DNA of 64,000 nucleotides from JABSOG01 sp965277695 (GCA_965277695.1 CBDIDQ010000001.1:62001-126000); one strand, 5' to 3'; counted from the first letter of the stretch, positions 18,603-27,910 are shown. Made by a program: numbers and translations. Notes: generated from the sequence alone by a model not told the origin.

Positions 18603-19097
18603 ATGAAACAATTAGTTTTAACTATTGTCGATAAAGACAAAACCGGATTGGTTGAATCCATTTCAAATGTTGTGATGGCGCATAAAGGAAATTGGCTAGC
18701 CAGTGACCTAGTTCATTTGGGCGGCTATTTTGCTGGCATTATACAAGTGGGGATCCCCGAGACACAATTGGGATCATTACGCATAGAAATGGCAAAATTA
18801 AAAGGGGTCACTATCGAAGATGATGAATACACTGAAACGGAGAATACCGATCAACTTAATTTCATCATTACTGGCAATGACCGACCAGGCATCGTTAACG
18901 AGTTGTCATCCATCATCACCCACAAGGGTGCCAATATCATCCACTTCACCAGCAAACAACAAAGTGCACCTAACTGGGGCGTTCCTCTGTTTAATGCTGT
19001 CGCCACAGTTGAATTACCCAATACTATTGATAAACATGTTGTCATTGAAGCGTTAGAATCATTAGCCAGTGATTTAATCGTCGATGTTGAAGGATAG
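18603..19097 (+). CDS. GcvR-like protein with two ACT domains
   Basis: 164 residues from the ATG at 18603, with AGGGG at about 18582-18586. A longer upstream frame from 18486 has no family match. The first ACT domain is about residues 2-75 (LVLTIVDKDKTGLVESIS) and the second about 82-160 (FIITGNDRPGIVNELS). This is the layout of GcvR, which binds glycine and inhibits the activator GcvA in enterics. A general amino-acid-sensing role is the safer reading. It is divergent from the pit operon and followed by a hairpin. Confidence 0.85.
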   Translation: MKQLVLTIVDKDKTGLVESISNVVMAHKGNWLASDLVHLGGYFAGIIQVGIPETQLGSLRIEMAKLKGVTIEDDEYTETENTDQLNFIITGNDRPGIVNELSSIITHKGANIIHFTSKQQSAPNWGVPLFNAVATVELPNTIDKHVVIEALESLASDLIVDVEG

Positions 19098-19106
19098 AAA
19101 ATAATG

Positions 19107-19128
19107 AGGGTCCCGTTAAGGACCCTTT
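19107..19128 (+). terminator. likely terminator of the GcvR-like gene
   Basis: AGGGTCC (19107-19113) pairs with GGACCCT (19120-19126) around CGTTAA, followed by a short T-run. It begins 10 bases after the stop codon. Confidence 0.6.
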
Positions 19129-19221
19129 AGTTGAGTGTGAAAAGTGTGTTACTGCTGGTGAGTGATATGATTGTTATGTAGTGTGAATAAAATATTCGTT
19201 TGTGATTGTTATAAAAAGCTG

Positions 19222-19260
19222 TTGTTACTTAAACATTGTTACTTAAAAAGTGTTACTAAA
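19222..19260. repeat. three 14-base spaced direct repeats 3' of rmf
   Basis: TTGTTACTTAAA at 19222-19233 and 19236-19247, and the variant GTGTTACTAAA from 19250, are spaced exactly 14 bases apart. They lie just after the rmf stop codon, so they would be in its 3' untranslated region. No function is evident. Confidence 0.6.
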
Positions 19261-19263
19261 TAA

Positions 19264-19437
19264 TTATTTAAATAAACCAATGCTTCTATCTTCGTTAGCT
19301 TCTCGCCAACCTCCTAACCAATTAGACCGTGCATCTGGACCCTGATAAGGGCAAAATTCTTTCGACTTTCCTGCTACTCCTGCTTTATAACCTTGTGAAT
19401 GCGCGCGTTCTAATTTATCCCGTTTTTGTCTTTTCAT
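19264..19437 (-). CDS. rmf: ribosome modulation factor
   Basis: 57 residues from the ATG at 19437 (a 12-codon longer frame exists but does not match the family). The sequence MKRQKRDKLERAHSQGYKAG and the later CPYQGPDARSNWLGGWREA are near-identical to enteric RMF. RMF binds 70S ribosomes in stationary phase and drives formation of inactive 100S dimers. It is monocistronic and next to the DUF3466 gene, as in related genomes. The family is usually growth-phase and ppGpp controlled; no such site is identified here. Confidence 0.96.
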   Translation of the reverse strand: MKRQKRDKLERAHSQGYKAGVAGKSKEFCPYQGPDARSNWLGGWREANEDRSIGLFK

Positions 19438-19614
19438 AGGCACCTTCTGAATGCTAAAACTTAAAATGTTCATCCGGGCACATTAACTACGCCCGGTATA
19501 TAAGTGATAGTAACGAAACGTCCCAAGATCAACCGACAAAGCAAAAAAAATGTAAATTAAATTTCAAGTGTTCCCCAAGCTGATGAAATTACTATACATT
19601 TTTTTTAACAAAAC

Positions 19615-21339
19615 TCATCTGACCAGCTTGCGACGAGTAAATAATCCAAATAAGAACAGCAACCCGTACCAGCCCATAGAAGCCCCTTGACGCTCAGGTG
19701 CATCAACACTCACCGGATCACAATCATCAACTTCACCACCAGCAATCGGCACCAACTTAACCGCTCTAGGCACTTCTTCTGTCAACGCTGTGCCATCAGT
19801 GTCAGTCATGATAACGCCTTTGGCATCTCTTTTATCAACGATTAGCAATGCCGTGGCAGCGATAACACCAGCGTCATTAATATCTCTGGCTTCGACCAAG
19901 GTATAAGGTGAATCACAGGCAGTGAAATCATTCAAATTACTCAAAGTGCTGGTATTAATATCATAAGTAAAAGCCACTTCTCTTCTGACATTACCAAAAC
20001 TACTATCGATTTGTGCTTTACCAACAATAATACCCGCATTATTAACCGCATAAGCTTCTGAAGCCGAAGAGGTAAAAAAGTTCTCTGGATACACTACAGT
20101 GTCGGTATTGCCATCATAATGGAAAAACTGACTGGTACTAAGCGAGCTAAGTACTTTTCTCGAAAATCCAACGACAATATTATTATCATTGATATCAAAT
20201 GATTTACCTTCGAAATATTCATCCGGGTCAGTGATACGCGTCATCGTCTCACCATTGTGATAAGTGGCGAATTGGCGGGTAGCGGCAGTGTTGCTGACAT
20301 CGCCAAGAAAATCATCAGAATAGCCTGCTACATGACCTTGTTCATTAACACCAGTAGCAAAGCTTTTATGGGTGCGATTATCACCTTCTAGTGGTGTGAA
20401 AGATAAACCTAGGTCCAAAGTTTCAACAATTTCTAGCGCATCGTTGATTTTCCAGCGAAAAGCCCTGACTTCATACATATTAAACGCCGTAGCAGCCAGT
20501 GAGGCGTACAAATTCACTATACACACATCTAACGCTACTGGATCAGTGACATCAACACAGGTCGCTTCAAAGCCATCCACTGCCGTTTGCGTCAAATTAG
20601 CAGCGGCATAACCCACCACATAATTACTGTTACTGATATCGGTTAAATAAGATTCACCGCCATAGTCACTCACCATTGATGGTATAGCAACTCGCTGATC
20701 ACCTTTGGCTATCACACCAACGCCATTGAGTCCGGCTCTTTGCCAATAAGTAATGGTCGATGGCTCTGGTGTTGCATCTGTTGGCTCAGGGGTAAAATCT
20801 TTTTTCTGATAAAGGCCAGTAGTCGTGGCTACGGATATACCGTTATCATTAATTGCATTATATAAATCGACGGTATTACGGGTTTTGCTATTTAAACCAG
20901 TATCAAACTCATCGAAAAAAGCCACTTCTGAAGTACCTGTGGCATCATTGATAAAAGCGCTTTGGTCACCGACTTTTTGGGTTAACAAACTCGCACTACC
21001 GGCCAAAAACAAGCGGATGAAATCCAAAGATTCGGCATTAATATCGCCATTTTGAATATCATCAATATTGACGTTGACAAAATCATCCGGTGCCGTCAAT
21101 TTTGCTGAGGCAATCGCCAACCCCAAAGACACGTAATTCAAGTTATCCAAATCGACAGGGAAATTAAAATGATTTCTCGCCACCCCTATCACTTCATCGT
21201 TATTATTCACGCCCGTAGCAAAGCTATGGCGAGTAAGGTCATTGCCAGCCAATTCGACAATTTGATACTTCGCCGCCATGCCATAAAATGGTGTTAATCC
21301 CATCGCACTGGCGATTAACGAATACTTCAAAATCTTCAT
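19615..21339 (-). CDS. DUF3466 family exported protein
   Basis: 574 residues from the ATG at 21339 (a GTG lies one codon upstream). The signal peptide ends near GMAA. The body repeats short beta motifs of the form GVNNNDEVIG, GVNEQGHVAGYS, DINDNNIVVGFS, AVNNAGIIVGKA and DINDAGVIAATA. This HAF-like repeat pattern probably forms a beta-propeller. The C-terminus has a short hydrophobic segment (WYGLLFLFGLF) followed by TRRKLVR, a sorting-type tail like those of GlyGly-CTERM proteins. The role is unknown. The gene is regularly found between uup and rmf in Shewanella/Vibrio-like genomes. Confidence 0.88.
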   Translation of the reverse strand: MKILKYSLIASAMGLTPFYGMAAKYQIVELAGNDLTRHSFATGVNNNDEVIGVARNHFNFPVDLDNLNYVSLGLAIASAKLTAPDDFVNVNIDDIQNGDINAESLDFIRLFLAGSASLLTQKVGDQSAFINDATGTSEVAFFDEFDTGLNSKTRNTVDLYNAINDNGISVATTTGLYQKKDFTPEPTDATPEPSTITYWQRAGLNGVGVIAKGDQRVAIPSMVSDYGGESYLTDISNSNYVVGYAAANLTQTAVDGFEATCVDVTDPVALDVCIVNLYASLAATAFNMYEVRAFRWKINDALEIVETLDLGLSFTPLEGDNRTHKSFATGVNEQGHVAGYSDDFLGDVSNTAATRQFATYHNGETMTRITDPDEYFEGKSFDINDNNIVVGFSRKVLSSLSTSQFFHYDGNTDTVVYPENFFTSSASEAYAVNNAGIIVGKAQIDSSFGNVRREVAFTYDINTSTLSNLNDFTACDSPYTLVEARDINDAGVIAATALLIVDKRDAKGVIMTDTDGTALTEEVPRAVKLVPIAGGEVDDCDPVSVDAPERQGASMGWYGLLFLFGLFTRRKLVR

Positions 21340-21367
21340 CACTTTTTACCTAATCTGTTTTGCTTTA

Positions 21368-21749
21368 TTTAAGACAATTCTTCGAGTTCTTCCCAGCGGG
21401 AGAATGCAGCGTCGAGCTTCGACTCGGCATTACTTACATTGACACTTCAAAATTTCATCTGTTGTTCTCAATTTAAGACAATTCTTCGAGTTCTTCCCAG
21501 CGGGAGAATGCAGCGTCGAGCTTCGACTCGGCATTACTTACATTGACACTTCAAAATTTCATCTGTTGTTCTCAATTTAAGACAATTCTTCGAGTTCTTC
21601 CCAGCGGGAGAATGCAGCGTCGAGCTTCGACTCGGCATTACTTACATTGACACTTCAAAATTTCATCTGTTGTTCTCAATTTAAGACAATTCTTCGAGTT
21701 CTTCCCAGCGGGAGAATGCAGCGTCGAGCTTCGACTCGGCATTACTTAA
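21368..21749. repeat. 104-base tandem repeat derived from the 3' end of uup
   Basis: Three complete identical units (21368-21471, 21472-21575, 21576-21679) plus a partial fourth (about 21680-21749), which is the true end of uup. Each unit carries the last 22 codons of uup with its stop codon, then 35 bases of spacer (CATTGACACTTC... on the plus strand). The lack of any difference between copies implies recent tandem duplication, or a collapse/expansion error in assembly. Confidence 0.95.
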
Positions 21750-23600
21750 TTGGTTCAATATATCTTGAGTTTGCTGCTGTGACTTTTTAAAGAAATCACT
21801 ATGGTTAACCTGAGCCTGCAAAGTATTCACCTCAGCTTCAAGGGTTTCGAGCAAGGCGGGTAGCCCGTCGAGTTCATGTTGCAGCTTAAACGACAGTTTT
21901 TTTGTCGGCTTAGCTTGTGTCGGCTTAGTTTGAACCGAAGCCTTGGCAGATGCATCCGCTTTAACTGGCGATTTTGCTTGCAGTTTTTTCTCTTGGGCTA
22001 ACCTGAGATCAGTAAAGCGTTTATATTCATCAAAGCCACCAACAATCTCTTCGACATGACCATTGCCTTCAAACGCATAAATACTGGTCACCGTGTTATT
22101 GATGAAGGCCCGGTCATGACTGACCGTCAGCACAGTACCTTGATAATTAGCAACGATCTCTTCGAGCAGCTCCAAAGTTTCAATATCCAAGTCATTGGTT
22201 GGCTCATCGAGAATCAACACATTGCTCGGTTTAAGAAAGAGTTTGGCCAATAACAGCCGATTCTTTTCACCACCAGATAGCGCACTAACCGGCGTTCTTG
22301 CCCTTGCCGGGCTGAACAGAAAATCTTGCAGATAGCCCAACACATGACGAGGACGACCATCAACGGTCACTTCTTCTTTCCCTTCACCGACATTATCCTG
22401 AACAGATTTGCTTTCATCCAATGCCAAACGATACTGATCAAAATAGGCAATTTCGAGATTAACCCCCTGCTTGACGACGCCGCCAGTTGGCGTCAAATCG
22501 CCCAGCAACAGCTTAATGAGCGTGGTTTTACCCACCCCATTAGGACCAACCAAACCAATACGATCACCGCGCATCACCAAGGTAGAAAAGTTTTTGACTA
22601 ATGCTTTATCGCCAAAAGCAAAATCAGCGTGTTTGCTTTCAAACACCAACTTACCTGAGCGGGCCGCTTTGCCGACCGAAATATCCGCAGTACCGACGGT
22701 ATTCACCCTCGCTTTATGCTCATCTCGCAACGCTTTTAACGCTCTTACGCGACCTTCATTACGGGTTCGACGGGCTTTAACCCCCTGTCTTATCCAAGCT
22801 TCTTCTTCAGCTAAACGTTTGTCAAACAACGCATTTTGTTGTGCTTCGACCTGCAAAGCCTCTTCTTTACTAATCAGATACTTGGCATAATCGCCGGGGA
22901 AGCTAGAAATTTGCCCCCGATCCAAATCAACAATACGGGTAGCCAAACGATGGATAAACGCCCGGTCATGAGAAATAAACAACACTGCGCCATTAAACTC
23001 TTTCAAAAACGATTCGAGCCACTCAATAGCACTGACATCCAAGTGATTCGTCGGTTCGTCGAGCAACAACAAATCTGGTGAACGCACCAATGCCCTAGCC
23101 AGAGCGACTTTGCGCAGCCAGCCACCGGAGAGATTACTTAAATTCACATCGCCATCGAGTTCAAGGCGTGACATCACCAAATTAATTTGGGTGTCAAACT
23201 GCCAAGCATTAGCATCATCAAGCTGACTTTGTAATTTCGCCATTTTATTCAAATTGCTATCACTGGGATCTTCGGCGACCACGTGACTAATATCATGAAA
23301 ACCAGTCAATAGTTCGGCCACTTCTGGCACACCTGCGGCGATATAATCATACACAGTGGCAGAAATATTCTTCGGTGGATCCTGCTCCAAGCGGGCTATT
23401 TTAATCCCACCAACCCGATTAATTTCGCCGCTATCGAGTGGAATAATGCCCTCGATAACCTGCATCAAGGTTGACTTGCCAGCCCCATTACGGCCGACGA
23501 TACACACCCGCTCGCCACCGCTGATTTTAAACTCGGCTCGGTCTAGTAATGGTGTCATACCATAACTGAGTTGAGCATCAACAATTCTCACCAAATCCAT
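21681..23600 (-). CDS. uup: ABC-F family ATPase Uup
   Basis: 639 residues with two ABC domains. Domain 1 has Walker A GRNGAGKS (about 36-43), signature LSGGWLRKVALARAL and Walker B LLLLDEPTNHLD. Domain 2 has GPNGVGKTT, LSGGEKNRLLLAKLF and LILDEPTNDLD. A Lys/Ala-rich linker leads to a C-terminal coiled coil, the DNA-binding domain typical of Uup. ABC-F proteins act in the cytoplasm on ribosomes; Uup also affects precise excision of transposons and replication-linked processes. Its start overlaps the upstream glutaredoxin-like gene by one base (TAATG). The 3' end of this gene is the source of the tandem repeat downstream. Confidence 0.95.
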   Translation of the reverse strand: MDLVRIVDAQLSYGMTPLLDRAEFKISGGERVCIVGRNGAGKSTLMQVIEGIIPLDSGEINRVGGIKIARLEQDPPKNISATVYDYIAAGVPEVAELLTGFHDISHVVAEDPSDSNLNKMAKLQSQLDDANAWQFDTQINLVMSRLELDGDVNLSNLSGGWLRKVALARALVRSPDLLLLDEPTNHLDVSAIEWLESFLKEFNGAVLFISHDRAFIHRLATRIVDLDRGQISSFPGDYAKYLISKEEALQVEAQQNALFDKRLAEEEAWIRQGVKARRTRNEGRVRALKALRDEHKARVNTVGTADISVGKAARSGKLVFESKHADFAFGDKALVKNFSTLVMRGDRIGLVGPNGVGKTTLIKLLLGDLTPTGGVVKQGVNLEIAYFDQYRLALDESKSVQDNVGEGKEEVTVDGRPRHVLGYLQDFLFSPARARTPVSALSGGEKNRLLLAKLFLKPSNVLILDEPTNDLDIETLELLEEIVANYQGTVLTVSHDRAFINNTVTSIYAFEGNGHVEEIVGGFDEYKRFTDLRLAQEKKLQAKSPVKADASAKASVQTKPTQAKPTKKLSFKLQHELDGLPALLETLEAEVNTLQAQVNHSDFFKKSQQQTQDILNQLSNAESKLDAAFSRWEELEELS

Positions 23601-23869
23601 TACTTTGTTACCTCTAGAGAAGATTTTAAAAAGCCGATCAGCTGTTCGACGTCAAAAGGCCAACCCAACTCTGCTGCGGTTTCGATATTTTTGACCACCG
23701 GAATTCTTATCCCATAAGCTTCAACCAACTGATCGTCATCGACGATATCAACCGTTTTGACCAAACCCAATTGATCAATCTGAGTCAACATTTCAACGAC
23801 TTGCTCACATAGGTGGCAGCCATTGGTACTGTATAAAACAAAGCCTTCTTTTTTTTCTTTACTATTCAA
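23600..23869 (-). CDS. glutaredoxin-family (DUF836) small protein
   Basis: 89 residues. The thioredoxin-fold redox motif appears as NGCHLCEQV (CxxC near residues 18-21), with VDIVDDDQLVEAYGIRIPVV typical of glutaredoxin-like DUF836 proteins. The assigned start is a TTG at 23869 that overlaps the last 8 bases of rlmKL; no other start fits before the motif. The stop overlaps the uup start by one base. The three genes rlmKL - this gene - uup are therefore translationally linked. A thiol-redox role is probable, with unknown partner. Confidence 0.85.
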   Translation of the reverse strand: MNSKEKKEGFVLYSTNGCHLCEQVVEMLTQIDQLGLVKTVDIVDDDQLVEAYGIRIPVVKNIETAAELGWPFDVEQLIGFLKSSLEVTK

Positions 23870-25994
23870 CGGTCAACATCCAACAATTATGAATTTTTTG
23901 GTTACGCTGAAAATCAAAAGGGATAGTCGCAGCAGTAATATTTTCAAATTTGAGACCAGCTTCGGTCAATGCCGCTTGGTCTATTTTAAAGCGGCGATGA
24001 TTATTAGAAAAAACAATCACCCCATCGTTATTCAGCCGTTGCTTAAGTGATTTTAACAATTCGCCATGATCTCTTAATACGTCAAAAGTGTTGTCCATTC
24101 GCTTCGAATTTGAAAACGTCGGTGGATCAATAAAAATCACATCGAAGGTTTCAGCGGATGAGGTGATCCAACTTAAACAATCTGCCTGAACAAATTGATA
24201 CTGGTCGCCTTTGAGCCCATTCAACTCAAAATTCTTTCTTGCCCAATCAAGATAGGTTTTTGACATATCAACCGTAGTTACCGCAGTTGCCCCACCGAGT
24301 GCCGCATGAACCGAAGCGGTGCCAGTATAGGCAAACAAATTCAACACCGATTTCCCCGGACTCAACTGACCGATTTTCTGACGGGTCAAGCGATGATCCA
24401 AAAACAACCCGGTATCGAGATAATCATGCAAATTAACCGACAAATTCACCCCGTATTCCTGAACAACAAGGGTCTCATTGGCCTTAGCCATCGGCTGATA
24501 TTGTTTTGAACCTTTCTTCTTTTCACGGACTTTCAGCGCGATATCGGCCAAAGGCACATTAAGCACCTTTGGCGTCGCCAGCATGATATCAGCTAAACGC
24601 TGTCTGGCAATGCTTTCATCAACGGTTTTTGGTGCGGCATATTCATAAACCACCACTTTGTCGTCGTAACGGTCAATAGCCACGTTATACTCTGGGATAT
24701 CGGCGTCATAAATGCGAAAACAATTCACTTTTTCGCGCTTAGCTAACGAGCGATATTTCTTATCATTTTTCTTCAAACGATTAGCAAACGATTCACTCTC
24801 AGTAAAATTGAAAATAGCGCCTGCCTGTACGTTCTGCTGGTCATTAATTTCGCACTGTCTTGGCGTCAAATCATATAGATATAACAAGCAGTTAAGTGGA
24901 CCATTTTTAAACTTGTAAGCTTTCTTTTTGGCCAATCGCAACTGTTTAGTAGGAGAAATATCCTGAGTGAAAAAAGCCACCTTCCAATCGCAAAACTGCT
25001 GTTTTAACACGGTGCCGAAACCCGCGTATAAATGTGCCATTTCAGTCATTTCACCCATTCTCTCACCGTAAGGTGGATTACAGACAATAAAGCCTTCGCC
25101 GGGCTGACTCTTTTTCAATGCTGTCGCATCGGTTTTACTAAACTCAATCAAACCAGCCATCTCTGCCAATTCGGCATTGGCACGGGCGGTATGTACCATT
25201 CGTTGATCAGCATCGCTGCCTTTAACATTCAGTCCTTCAACCGGTTTCTCAGCATCTCGGGCCGCGCGAATTTGGCGATTAAACTCATCTTCATCAAAAT
25301 CCAGATGACGTTCACAGGCAAATTGCTGACGCCATAATCCCGGAGCCATGTTATTGGCCAGCATCACCGCTTCAATCAGTAAAGTGCCCGAACCGCAGAA
25401 GGGATCTAACAGTGGTTTAGTCGGATCGTCAAGCCAACCACTGCGGCTAATAATTGCAGCTGCAAGATTTTCTTTTAATGGTGCTATGCCCTGCTTCTCT
25501 CGATAGCCTCTTTGGTGTAATGACGGGCCAGAGAAATCAATGTAAAGCGCCGCAGTACGGGTTCTCAAGCGGACCTGGATACACACATCAGGTTGATATT
25601 TATCGACATTTGGACGCTCACCATAATTATCGACAAAATAGTCTGCTACGGCGTCTTTGACCTTTAATCCGCCGAACTGGGTATTATTGATAAAATCATT
25701 GCTACCGACAAAATCAATAGAGAAGGTTTTGGTCATATCGAGATAGCTTTTCCACTCCACCGATTTGGCAGCGCGATATAGGCCATCGGCGTCTTCGACC
25801 TCAAAATCATTGATTTTTTGCAGAATTCTTGTAGAAAAACGTGACCATAGGCAAATTTTATAGGCAGTTGCCTGTTCAGCTGAAAAGCTCACTGAGTGAA
25901 CGGACTGTTTAACTTCAGTTGCCCCGAGGTTGACCAACTCATCAAATAATAGATTTTCGATGCCTTCGGAAGTGAGTGCTATAAATTGTGCCAT
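23862..25994 (-). CDS. rlmL: bifunctional 23S rRNA methyltransferase RlmKL
   Basis: 710 residues, the full length of the gammaproteobacterial fusion. A THUMP domain is followed by the N-terminal methyltransferase with DPFCGSGTLLIEA and the catalytic NPPY (CNPPYGERMG), which makes m2G2445. The C-terminal RlmK-type domain has LNLFAYTGTASVHAALGG and FIDPPTFSNSKR and makes m7G2069. Both SAM-binding motifs look intact. It is the first gene of the rlmKL - glutaredoxin-like - uup operon. Confidence 0.96.
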   Translation of the reverse strand: MAQFIALTSEGIENLLFDELVNLGATEVKQSVHSVSFSAEQATAYKICLWSRFSTRILQKINDFEVEDADGLYRAAKSVEWKSYLDMTKTFSIDFVGSNDFINNTQFGGLKVKDAVADYFVDNYGERPNVDKYQPDVCIQVRLRTRTAALYIDFSGPSLHQRGYREKQGIAPLKENLAAAIISRSGWLDDPTKPLLDPFCGSGTLLIEAVMLANNMAPGLWRQQFACERHLDFDEDEFNRQIRAARDAEKPVEGLNVKGSDADQRMVHTARANAELAEMAGLIEFSKTDATALKKSQPGEGFIVCNPPYGERMGEMTEMAHLYAGFGTVLKQQFCDWKVAFFTQDISPTKQLRLAKKKAYKFKNGPLNCLLYLYDLTPRQCEINDQQNVQAGAIFNFTESESFANRLKKNDKKYRSLAKREKVNCFRIYDADIPEYNVAIDRYDDKVVVYEYAAPKTVDESIARQRLADIMLATPKVLNVPLADIALKVREKKKGSKQYQPMAKANETLVVQEYGVNLSVNLHDYLDTGLFLDHRLTRQKIGQLSPGKSVLNLFAYTGTASVHAALGGATAVTTVDMSKTYLDWARKNFELNGLKGDQYQFVQADCLSWITSSAETFDVIFIDPPTFSNSKRMDNTFDVLRDHGELLKSLKQRLNNDGVIVFSNNHRRFKIDQAALTEAGLKFENITAATIPFDFQRNQKIHNCWMLTVE

Positions 25995-26137
25995 AAACCC
26001 TTAACCAGTATGTAATTGTTAATTTATCGGGGTTTGGTGGCAAAATGACCATCAAAGCGATAAAAACAGCAGTATTGTAAAAAAAACGGATTATAACAGG
26101 AAAATGACGATTAATATCACTTATTTATAGATATGAC

Positions 26138-26174
26138 TTGCAAAGCCCGCCGAGGCTCTATATTATTCGCCCCG
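26138..26174 (+). promoter_or_regulatory. promoter of the initiator-tRNA operon
   Basis: TTGCAA at 26138-26143 and TATTAT at 26161-26166 are separated by exactly 17 bases. A GC-rich discriminator (GCCCCGC) follows directly, the mark of stable-RNA promoters under stringent control. The first tRNA begins 18 bases after the -10 element. Confidence 0.75.
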
Positions 26175-26184
26175 CTCAAACGGA

Positions 26185-26261
<77 letters not shown>

Positions 26262-26368
26262 TTTTTTAAGTTTTCCATGTGAAAATGATGGTATTTCCAT
26301 ATACCACAATCTTAAGAGAGCCGTTTAAGTAGTTAGCATGTTAGCGTAGAGAAGCAAAAAAAATCAGT

Positions 26369-26445
<77 letters not shown>

Positions 26446-26495
26446 CTTTTTATTGGTCTTAATCTGATATACTAAAGCAACAGAAATAACCCAGT

Positions 26496-26572
<77 letters not shown>

Positions 26573-26987
26573 TTTTTATACGAATCAATAAGTTAAGTCG
26601 CTTGTAGTGTGCATTTCATGCACAAATCCCTATTTTCTCATAATTATATCTATCATCATCCTTTCCCCAAACACAATCTATCCACAAACTCAATAAGTTA
26701 CCAAATATTTTTATTAATCCGTTATATTAACGTCTAAATCATACAGCCGCAATATACCAAAATTTATTTTAACCCGACCGTTATTATCCTTAAAAAAGTA
26801 ACCTGTCCCCTGTGTTCCTTATGATCTATTTACGTCTTGACAACGCTGTCAAACATAAGTACCCTTCACGGCACCTTTGATTTTATAGTCAAATAAAATG
26901 AATAATAATTCAAGGGCAACGATAAATAACAAGTGAGATCACGGCACGGTTATTAGCAATAAAAACGTATCATATTTGGAATAAAAA
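26573..26987. other. 415-base intergenic region after the tRNAs
   Basis: No gene is visible. It contains a half-copy of the GTGCAT..ATGCAC repeat family (26604-26628), listed separately, and an inverted repeat TTGACA-ACGC-TGTCAA (26837-26852). The latter could be a -35 element or an operator for the small secreted protein downstream. The rest is AT-rich. Confidence 0.5.
26604..26628. repeat. half-copy of the GTGCAT..ATGCAC palindromic repeat
   Basis: GTAGTGTGCATTTCATGCAC followed by AAATC resembles the left half of the element at 37369-37435 and, more distantly, the sequence at about 38247-38274. Confidence 0.5.
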
Positions 26988-27239
26988 ATGAAAAAAGCAC
27001 TAATCTTAAACACTGTTTTGTTTGGTTCACTAGCCTTAGGATCGGTAGCAGTGGCTGCTGACTTGTGGCGCACCGTTTCAGTGACGGTATCTGGGGTTGC
27101 TAGCTGGAGTGTATGTGATAAGGCAGAGAGCAATCTACGCAGTCAATACAGTGACGTAACCACTGTCAACATCAGCCATAACTACGACCAGTACACAAAC
27201 ACTTTGTATTGTACTGCGACTGGTCAAACCCAACTTTAA
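26988..27239 (+). CDS. small secreted protein, two cysteines
   Basis: 83 residues with a clear signal peptide (MKKALILNTVLFGSLALG.. ending AVAA). The mature part is about 59 residues, rich in Ser, Thr and Val, with one Cys near the middle (SVCDKAE) and one near the end (LYCTAT) that could form a disulfide. No family is recognised. It is 127 bases before another small secreted Cys protein in the same direction, and the two may be co-expressed. Function unknown. Confidence 0.7.
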   Translation: MKKALILNTVLFGSLALGSVAVAADLWRTVSVTVSGVASWSVCDKAESNLRSQYSDVTTVNISHNYDQYTNTLYCTATGQTQL

Positions 27240-27296
27240 TCTTACTTGGACGACTTCTAAAAAATAGCAGAATATGCGAACTCAAATCGTCGATTA

Positions 27297-27316
27297 TGCA
27301 AATCGTTAGATTTGCA
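27297..27316. terminator. hairpin between the two small secreted protein genes
   Basis: TGCAAATC (27297-27304) and GATTTGCA (27309-27316) form a perfect 8-base stem with a GTTA loop. No T-run follows, so it may be an attenuator or RNA-stability hairpin rather than a terminator. Confidence 0.4.
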
Positions 27317-27366
27317 GCAACCCTAAAATCGGCGAGATGACAATAACAACCACAGGAAGAAAAAGA

Positions 27367-27552
27367 ATGAAAACAAATAGAATGAAAAAAGCCTTACTCA
27401 TCATGGGACTGGGTGCAGGCTTAGCGGCACCAGCATATGCAAACGTCAATCCCTATCAATGCCATGCTTGGGTAAACCAATGTTACAGCGGTGATGACTA
27501 TGCTTGTCGCAGTGTAACCTACTGGTGCGGAAAATTTGGCATCCACCTATAA
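27367..27552 (+). CDS. small secreted four-cysteine protein
   Basis: 61 residues from the ATG at 27367, chosen because AGGA at 27354-27357 is well spaced and the signal peptide (MKTNRMKKALLIMGLGAGLA..AYA) then begins properly. The mature peptide is only about 34 residues, with four Cys (CHAWVNQC, ACRS, WCGKF) and several aromatic residues. It could fold with two disulfides. Candidate roles are a secreted signal, toxin or inhibitor, but no family is recognised. Confidence 0.65.
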   Translation: MKTNRMKKALLIMGLGAGLAAPAYANVNPYQCHAWVNQCYSGDDYACRSVTYWCGKFGIHL

Positions 27553-27582
27553 GGAATATTGACCCTCTATTATCTTCACTAG

Positions 27583-27646
27583 TGCTCGGTATTCATTACC
27601 ATCAAACTTTTGGCGCCATTAATTAAAACAAGCTAAATGACCATGG
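27583..27646 (-). pseudogene. decayed C-terminal fragment of an acyl-CoA dehydrogenase
   Basis: Translated on the minus strand, GHLACF and, after a one-base shift, NGAKSLMVMNTEH match the C-terminus of the intact acyl-CoA dehydrogenase at 32.6 kb (GHLACLSNGAKSLMAMDAEH). Similarity stops abruptly on both sides. This is a remnant of a second paralogue. Confidence 0.75.
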
Positions 27647-27657
27647 AAAGTCAGGGG

Positions 27658-27834
27658 TCAGTTGTTCAAAAAGGCTTTTACAGTTAACGAGCAATCCCCT
27701 GCCGCTTGCCAATCCAAGATGGCATAATTATACTGCCCTATCGGCTCACCGCTACCCAATTCGATTTGTCTGTGTCCGGTGTCTATCAACGCCCAAAAGA
27801 GCACTACTGCTTGTACTCCATCACTTAAATCCCC
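27658..27834 (-). pseudogene. remnant of an unidentified gene, C-terminal part
   Basis: A 58-codon frame between stop codons, with protein-like composition (LFWALIDTGHRQIELGSGEP and later YAILDWQAAGDCSLTVKAF). There is no ATG and no ribosome site; only an internal GTG could start it. It lies directly beside the acyl-CoA dehydrogenase remnant. I do not recognise the family. Confidence 0.45.
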
Positions 27835-27898
27835 TCAACTTTAGTTCATCACTGTATTACAAACCCATCTAATTATGCATTTTCGCAGTAAACTATTT

Positions 27899-27910
27899 AT
27901 TGTGCACAAT
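27899..27910. promoter_or_regulatory. palindrome ATTGTGCACAAT upstream of the AraC-type gene
   Basis: A perfect 12-base palindrome about 40 bases before the regulator's ATG, followed by TAGTAGTATAGGCTT. A variant (ATTGCACACAAT, with ATAGGCTT nearby) occurs at 28822-28833, upstream of the protease gene. It is a possible autoregulatory operator. Confidence 0.4.

Noticed and set aside
21368..21679. Tandem repeats as a CRISPR array
   Set aside because: Units are contiguous with no unique spacers and are copies of the uup 3' end; no cas genes.
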